The notes beneath the pieces were generated by a model, which saw only the letters and a list, made by a program, of their open reading frames with translations, was not told where the DNA came from and did no database searches. 11,842 bases of DNA from NORP309 sp964564165 (GTDB taxonomy: Bacteria > Pseudomonadota > Gammaproteobacteria > Xanthomonadales > Marinicellaceae): the NCBI GenBank assembly GCA_964564165.1, contig CAZLZZ010000107.1:1-11842 (forward strand). Direction: 5' to 3'. The translations under genes were made by a program, and so were the position numbers. Numbering within the stretch: position 1 is the stretch's first letter; each line of letters starts with the position of its first letter. Shown here one piece after another: positions 7,549 to 11,842 of this stretch.

Positions 7549-7563
7549 TTAATTGTTAATTAA
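7549..7563. promoter_or_regulatory. AT-only palindrome upstream of fimU
   Basis: TTAATT-GTT-AATTAA is a perfect 6-bp inverted repeat about 20 bases upstream of the TATAAT box. It could be an operator for a dimeric regulator. It has no GC pair, so it would make a poor terminator hairpin. In AT-rich intergenic DNA, chance occurrence is a real possibility. Confidence 0.25.
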
Positions 7564-7592
7564 GGAAAAACCACAAACGGTTGATTTATTTA
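7561..7592 (-). repeat. Upstream block shared by pilE and fimU gaps, copy 2
   Basis: TAAGGAAAAACCAC (7561-7574) and ATTTATTTA (7584-7592), read on the plus strand, match the block at 540-567 ahead of pilE; here the spacer between elements is nine bases instead of five. It lies shortly after the ispH stop and upstream of the TATAAT box. A 4-bp stem (AACC/GGTT) near the run of T on the minus strand is too weak to call a terminator. Confidence 0.45.
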
Positions 7593-7606
7593 GATGAGCG
7601 GTCTAT

Positions 7607-8563
7607 TCAATCAATCTGTTTGAGCCTGAGTTCTTTGGGCAAAGCAAAAATCATATTTTCTGATTCTCCATCCAATTCTTGTATGGTGATGTTGTTATTG
7701 TTCTCAGATAAAAAACTCAACACATCCTTGACCAATTTTTCCGGAGCAGAGGCCCCAGCTGTGACACCGATAGATTTGACATTATCGAACCATTTTACGT
7801 CTATACACTCGGCATCATCAATTAAATAAGCCTTAACCCCTTGCCTTTCAGCCAGTTCGTGCAAACGGTTTGAATTTGAGCTGTTGACACTGCCAACCAC
7901 CAATACCAAATCACAAACTTGTGCTAAATACTTAACCGCTACTTGTCTATTTTGCGTGGCATAACAAATATCATCGTGTTTCGGGCCTTGGATTTGCGGG
8001 TACTTTCGTTTTAATTCTTGTATAATATCAGCGGTATCATCCAATGATAAAGTCGTTTGCGTTACATAGGCCAATTTATGATTTGTTTCAATAGAGAGAC
8101 TGTTAATGTCGCCTTTAGACTCAACGATATAAACATTTCCGGTGCCCTGCTCTTTGTCCCATTGCCCAATTGTGCCTTCTACTTCAGGATGACCTTGATG
8201 TCCTATTAAAATCAAATCGAAGTTGTTTTTACAATAACGAATAACTTCCATGTGAACTTTTGTAACCAGCGGGCATGTCGCATCAAACACTTTAAACCCT
8301 CTGCTTTTGGCGACTCTCCTGACTTCTTGTGAAACGCCATGGGCTGAAAATATAACAATATTGTCTCCTGCTGGGATTTCATCTAATTCTTCAACAAAAA
8401 TCGCTCCTTTTTGTTTTAAATTATTCACCACAAAACGGTTGTGTACTACTTCGTGTTTAACATATATGGGTGCTCCGAACAATTCTATTGCTCGATTAAC
8501 AATCTCTATTGCGCGATCCACACCTGCGCAAAATCCTCTAGGGTTAGCTAGACTGATTTTCAT
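7607..8563 (-). CDS. ispH: 4-hydroxy-3-methylbut-2-enyl diphosphate reductase IspH
   Basis: Last enzyme of the MEP pathway: it reduces HMBPP to IPP and DMAPP in the cytoplasm with an iron-sulfur cluster. It has 318 residues (the E. coli enzyme has 316). The three cluster cysteines are present: C12 in NPRGFCAGV, C97 in DATCPLV and C200 in DDICYATQNRQ. Substrate-site residues line up as well: H41, H75 (SAHG), H125 and E127 (GHPEVEG), the NSSNSNRL stretch (227-234), and S272 in TAGASAPE. The start is fixed by the conserved N-terminus MKISLANPRGFC. An AAGAG sequence lies seven bases upstream. The first seven codons have a near copy upstream that overlaps the end of lspA. The gene normally follows fkpB in E. 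coli and P. aeruginosa; here lspA is the direct neighbour. The stop is 131 bp before fimU. Confidence 0.97.
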   Translation of the reverse strand: MKISLANPRGFCAGVDRAIEIVNRAIELFGAPIYVKHEVVHNRFVVNNLKQKGAIFVEELDEIPAGDNIVIFSAHGVSQEVRRVAKSRGFKVFDATCPLVTKVHMEVIRYCKNNFDLILIGHQGHPEVEGTIGQWDKEQGTGNVYIVESKGDINSLSIETNHKLAYVTQTTLSLDDTADIIQELKRKYPQIQGPKHDDICYATQNRQVAVKYLAQVCDLVLVVGSVNSSNSNRLHELAERQGVKAYLIDDAECIDVKWFDNVKSIGVTAGASAPEKLVKDVLSFLSENNNNITIQELDGESENMIFALPKELRLKQID

Positions 8564-8682
8564 TCTTGTTCTCTTGTTTTTGCGAAATAAAAGCAGGTCA
8601 TAATCAATGCATTAAATAGATTCCCGCCTTCGCGGGAATGACGGAGGCTTGGATTCAGGGTGTTAGCGAGACTTATTTTCAT
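8560..8682 (-). CDS. 40-codon ORF bridging lspA and ispH
   Basis: A short ORF starts at an ATG inside the lspA 3' end (8682) and runs 40 codons to a TGA that overlaps the ispH ATG as ATGA (8560-8563). Its first seven residues, MKISLAN, are the same as those of IspH; the rest, including LRHSREGGN, is the translation of a dRS3-like palindrome and AT-rich DNA and resembles no protein I know. There is no clear ribosome site ahead of it, but ribosomes ending lspA at 8663 could restart nearby. It may be a relic of an older ispH start or a chance ORF; a coupling leader is also possible. I give a low chance that it is a real gene. Confidence 0.2.
   Translation of the reverse strand: MKISLANTLNPSLRHSREGGNLFNALIMTCFYFAKTREQE
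8620..8639. repeat. dRS3-like palindromic repeat
   Basis: The 20-bp sequence ATTCCC-N8-GGGAAT matches the pattern of the neisserial dRS3 repeat and belongs to the dispersed repeats whose translation often gives VIPAKAGIQ-like peptides in proteobacterial genomes. The arms pair over 8 bp (ATTCCCGC with GCGGGAAT) around a 4-base loop. It has no T-run after it on either strand, so it is not a standard terminator. It is clearly richer in GC than the DNA around it. Confidence 0.75.
8662..8682 (-). repeat. Near copy of the ispH start, overlapping the lspA stop
   Basis: These 21 bases match the first seven codons of ispH (8543-8563) at 19 positions; the two differences are silent third-position changes in the ispH frame (ATA for ATC, CTC for CTA). 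The copy encodes MKISLAN in that frame, while in the lspA frame the same bases encode its last residues and the TAA stop (8663-8665). Similarity stops at both edges. The two copies flank 98 bp (8564-8661) that include the dRS3-like palindrome. Confidence 0.85.
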
Positions 8683-9175
8683 CGGTGTCTTTTTCGCCCC
8701 AAATCAAATCAAGAATCAAGAAAAACGCACCCAAACTTATTGCCATATCAGCAATGTTAAATGTAGGCCAAAAATGTTGCTCATAATGGATTTCAATAAA
8801 ATCCACAACATAACCCAAGACCAGTCGGTCGTAGATATTGCCTAAAGCTCCTCCAATCACCAACACCAGTCCAATATTTAAAAACTTGGCGCTAAACTTG
8901 CTGTTTTTCAGCCAAAACAACAACCAAACCACAATGGCGATAGCCACAATACTGATACCCCAACGCTGCCAACCTGATTGATCAGCCAAAAGACTGAATG
9001 CCATGCCTTCATTGTGCATCAGAGTCCAATTTAAATATTCATTGACGACAACTGCTTCATAAATCTTTAATGATTCTGTGGCAATGACTTTAGTCCACTG
9101 GTCTAACAAAAAGACAACGGCACTAACTGGCAACAACCACAGACCTGATTTTGAAGCTGATTTAAATTTAAGCAT
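8663..9175 (-). CDS. lspA: Lipoprotein signal peptidase LspA (signal peptidase II)
   Basis: Inner-membrane aspartyl protease that removes signal peptides from diacylglyceryl-prolipoproteins. The chosen start gives 170 residues, normal for the family. Four membrane segments are visible at about 11-29, 71-90, 99-114 and 140-159. The catalytic pair is D125 (GYVVDFIEIH) and D143 (FNIADMAI), 18 apart as in E. coli. Other conserved sites are N55 (HNEGMAFS) and GGALGNIYDR (108-117). The ATG at 9175 overlaps the ileS stop by eight bases and has GGTGAG ten bases upstream. A GTG at 9190, with AGAAGG five bases ahead, would add five residues and cannot be excluded. The tail after IWGEKD is short and hydrophilic; its last codons lie in the copied ispH start sequence, so the C-terminus may have been shaped by that event. 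Co-transcription with ileS is likely. Confidence 0.96.
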   Translation of the reverse strand: MLKFKSASKSGLWLLPVSAVVFLLDQWTKVIATESLKIYEAVVVNEYLNWTLMHNEGMAFSLLADQSGWQRWGISIVAIAIVVWLLFWLKNSKFSAKFLNIGLVLVIGGALGNIYDRLVLGYVVDFIEIHYEQHFWPTFNIADMAISLGAFFLILDLIWGEKDTDENKSR

Positions 9176-11842
9176 AAGTTCTGAACTCACCTTGGCCTTC
9201 TATATTATCAATACAACGACCGCATAATTCAGGATGCTTGCTATGTGTTCCTACACTTTCGCGCTTGTGCCAGCAACGTACGCACTTTTGACCCGATGCA
9301 ACTTTTGCTACTATAAATACTGAACCCTCTTCCAATTGACATTCCTGAGCATTATCTGGTTTTTCAGATACGGGCAAAATTTGTGCTCCAGAGGTAATTA
9401 ACACGAATCTTAATTCTTCATTAATAGATTTAAGTCTTATATAACTTTCATTCTCTACGTAAATATCAACACTGGCATCCAAGGATGAACCTATATCGCC
9501 ATTAATACGCAATTGTTCTAGTAATTTAGTATTGGCATTGCGAATATCACGCAACAACTCCCAATTATCATCACTCCATTCATTGTTATCGACAACTTGA
9601 GGAATGTCATACCATTGTTCAAATAAGATATTGTCTTCATTGCCAAGCAATTTCCAAATCTCATCCGCAGTATAGGTCATGATTGGAGTCATCCAGCGAA
9701 CCAATGATTGTAAGATATGGTACATGGCTGTTTGTGCTGATCTGCGTGCATTTGAATCGGTTTTTGCCGTATATAATCTATCCTTTAATACATCTAAGTA
9801 GAATGCTCCCATATCTTGCGAACAGAATGAACTTGTTTTTTGATAAATATTGTGAAATTGATAGTTGTTATAATCATCTAGAATTTCCGCTTGCAACTGC
9901 CCTGCTTTGCGTATCGCCCATTGATCAAGCAATGCACAATCTTCTACATCTAACAATTGAGTCTTTGCATCAAATTCATTTAAATTACCCATAAAGAAAC
10001 GTGCTGTATTGCGTATGCGCCTATAACCATCTGAAACACGTTTCATAATTTCATCAGAAATAGTAATTTCTTTAGAATAATCAGCCGATGCAACCCACAA
10101 ACGTAAAATATCTGCACCATAGGTGTCAATAATTTGTTTGAGCGAAACGAAATTACCCAATGATTTAGACATTTTCTTACCATCTTTGCCCACCACATAG
10201 CCATGGGTTAAGACTTGTTTATAGGGTGCTTGATTGTTTATTGCCACACCGGTTAACAGCGATGAATGAAACCAACCCCGGTGTTGATCTGATCCTTCTA
10301 AATACAAATCAGCGGGTTGTGACAAATAATTACGTGCAGCTAATACTGCAAAATGACTTACTCCTGAATCAAACCACACATCTAATACATCGGTAGTTTT
10401 GTCATAATTATCAGCGTCAGCAATTAAATCACCCGCATCTGTATCAAACCAGGCATCGATGCCTGACTCTTCGACTAACAAAGCCACTTTTTCCATGGTT
10501 GCGAGCGTATCTGGGTGTAATTCACCCGTTTCTTTGTGGGTAAACAAGGTGATTGGCACACCCCAAGTCCTCTGTCTTGATATACACCACTCAGGTCTGT
10601 TTTCAATCATTGAATAAATGCGGCTTTCACCCCACTCAGGTATCCATTTTACATGGCGAATTTCTGCCAATGCTTTTTTACGCAAGCCTTGTTTATCCAT
10701 ACTGATAAACCACTGCGGAGTGGTTCTATAAACTGTTGGTGATTTGTGTCGCCAACAATGGGGATAGGAATGATTGATGTCTTCATAATTTAACAAAACA
10801 TTATTTTCTTCCAACAGTTCGACAATGGTTTTATTGGCTTTCCAAATATACTGACCACCAAATATCGGTGTACTTTCTAAAAATACACCATTGCCGCCCA
10901 GAGGGTTGTATATTTCAATATCGTATTGTTTACATACCTTAAAATCTTCTACGCCATGTCCACCAGCAGTATGCACAGCACCAGTACCAGCCTCAACCGT
11001 CACATGTTCGCCTAGGATAACTGGCACTTGTCTGTCTTCATAAAAAGGATGCTGCAACTGTAAGCCTTCAAGCTTTTCACCAATAACAGTTGCTAACACT
11101 TCTGGAACGAAATCATATTTTGCAGAAACATCATTAACCAACTCTGCAGCAATGACTAAAGCATAATCTTTGTGGCCTTTAACCAATGAATATCCCAGTT
11201 CAGCATTGAGTGACACGGCCATAGAAGCAGGTAACGTCCATGGTGTTGTTGTCCAAATTGGAATCGCAACTTTTTGATCTAAATTATCAACACCAAAAGC
11301 CACTGCCAATTTATCCTGATCAACCACAGCATAAGCCACATCAATCGCTGGAGACATTTTATCTTGGTATTCGATTTCTGCCTCAGCCAATGCAGATCCA
11401 CAATCAAAACACCAGTTAACGGGTTTAACCCCTTTTTCTACATGACCATTCTCAACAATTTTACCTAATGCACGAATCATATCGGCTTCGTATTTAAAAT
11501 CTTTGGTTAAATACGGGTTATCCCATTCACCAATAACACCAAGGCGTTTAAATTCTGTTTTTTGAATTTCAACTTGTCTACCCGCATACTCTCTACACTT
11601 TTGACGAAAGGTTTTGGCATCAATCTTCTGCCCTACTTTGCCGTGTTTCTTTTCTACTTGAATTTCAATCGGCAAACCATGACAATCCCAACCAGGAACA
11701 TACGGTGCAGAAAATCCTGACATCATTTTAGATTTAACAATAATGTCCTTTAAAATTTTATTAAGTGCATGCCCAGTATGCAATGAGCCATTGGCATAGG
11801 GAGGACCATCATGCAAAATAAATTGTGGTTTGCCCGCATTGG
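9168..11842 (-). CDS. ileS: Isoleucyl-tRNA synthetase IleS, 5' end outside the window
   Basis: Class I aminoacyl-tRNA synthetase that charges tRNA-Ile and edits mischarged valine. The frame is open to the right edge, reading NAGKPQFILHDGPPYANG, so about the first 50 residues are missing; a TTG at 11816 inside this frame is not the start. In the visible part (numbered from that TTG codon) are the HTGH motif (13-16), the editing domain with WTTTPWTLP (188-196) and GTGAVHTAGGHGVEDF (277-292), the WFDSGVSHF stretch (481-489), KMSKS (548-552), the anticodon-binding helices, and a C-terminal zinc site with C845, C848, C865 and C868. This is the bacterial IleS type with a C-terminal zinc domain, as in E. 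coli. The stop overlaps lspA by eight bases. No frameshift or missing motif is seen. Confidence 0.98.
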   Translation of the reverse strand, partial: NAGKPQFILHDGPPYANGSLHTGHALNKILKDIIVKSKMMSGFSAPYVPGWDCHGLPIEIQVEKKHGKVGQKIDAKTFRQKCREYAGRQVEIQKTEFKRLGVIGEWDNPYLTKDFKYEADMIRALGKIVENGHVEKGVKPVNWCFDCGSALAEAEIEYQDKMSPAIDVAYAVVDQDKLAVAFGVDNLDQKVAIPIWTTTPWTLPASMAVSLNAELGYSLVKGHKDYALVIAAELVNDVSAKYDFVPEVLATVIGEKLEGLQLQHPFYEDRQVPVILGEHVTVEAGTGAVHTAGGHGVEDFKVCKQYDIEIYNPLGGNGVFLESTPIFGGQYIWKANKTIVELLEENNVLLNYEDINHSYPHCWRHKSPTVYRTTPQWFISMDKQGLRKKALAEIRHVKWIPEWGESRIYSMIENRPEWCISRQRTWGVPITLFTHKETGELHPDTLATMEKVALLVEESGIDAWFDTDAGDLIADADNYDKTTDVLDVWFDSGVSHFAVLAARNYLSQPADLYLEGSDQHRGWFHSSLLTGVAINNQAPYKQVLTHGYVVGKDGKKMSKSLGNFVSLKQIIDTYGADILRLWVASADYSKEITISDEIMKRVSDGYRRIRNTARFFMGNLNEFDAKTQLLDVEDCALLDQWAIRKAGQLQAEILDDYNNYQFHNIYQKTSSFCSQDMGAFYLDVLKDRLYTAKTDSNARRSAQTAMYHILQSLVRWMTPIMTYTADEIWKLLGNEDNILFEQWYDIPQVVDNNEWSDDNWELLRDIRNANTKLLEQLRINGDIGSSLDASVDIYVENESYIRLKSINEELRFVLITSGAQILPVSEKPDNAQECQLEEGSVFIVAKVASGQKCVRCWHKRESVGTHSKHPELCGRCIDNIEGQGEFRTYA

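Noticed and set aside
8620..8639. Hairpin between lspA and ispH as a rho-independent terminator
   Set aside because: Neither strand has a T-run after the stem, and the sequence fits a dispersed dRS3-like repeat better.
11814..11816. TTG at the left end of the longest ileS frame as a true start
   Set aside because: The frame continues to the window edge with FILHDGPPYANG context conserved in IleS, so the real start lies outside.
1..11842. tRNA, rRNA, CRISPR, transposase, prophage or defence genes
   Set aside because: I looked for these and saw no supporting sequence; the window is almost fully covered by the genes listed.

Overview
The window reads as a chromosomal segment of a low-GC gammaproteobacterium. 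Every supported gene lies on the minus strand, so the gene order below follows transcription from the right edge to the left edge. I cannot name the genus. The phylum call rests on the type IVa minor-pilin cluster of Pseudomonas/Xanthomonas type sitting next to ileS-lspA-ispH, on gammaproteobacteria-like IleS, LspA and IspH sequences, and on an AT-rich base composition.

Right part (about 7.6-11.8 kb) is a housekeeping block. ileS (isoleucyl-tRNA synthetase, 5' end cut by the window edge) overlaps lspA (lipoprotein signal peptidase), which is followed by ispH (HMBPP reductase of the MEP isoprenoid pathway). The usual fkpB between lspA and ispH is missing. In its place is a roughly 0.1-kb segment with a dRS3-like palindrome, flanked by two imperfect 21-bp copies of the ispH start. 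The upstream copy overlaps the lspA stop and opens a 40-codon ORF that ends in an ATGA overlap with the real ispH start.

Left part (1-7.5 kb) is a type IV pilus minor-pilin and tip-adhesin operon in the order fimU, pilV, pilW, pilX, pilY1, a small secreted protein in the pilY2 position, and pilE. Short gaps or an ATGA overlap couple the genes from fimU to the pilY2-like gene. pilE stands apart behind a 144-bp gap and may have its own promoter. By homology, FimU, PilV, PilW, PilX and PilE form the priming complex at the pilus tip, with PilY1 as the secreted vWA/beta-propeller adhesin on top.

Two non-coding gaps exceed 100 bp within the pilus region: ispH-fimU (131 bp) and pilY2-pilE (144 bp). 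Both carry the same short sequence block and promoter-like boxes ahead of a pilin gene, which may mark shared control. No gene-free stretch reaches 300 bp. I see no tRNA, rRNA, CRISPR array, transposase, prophage or defence gene. I found no wholly new system. The most unusual structure is the duplicated ispH start around the dRS3-like repeat.
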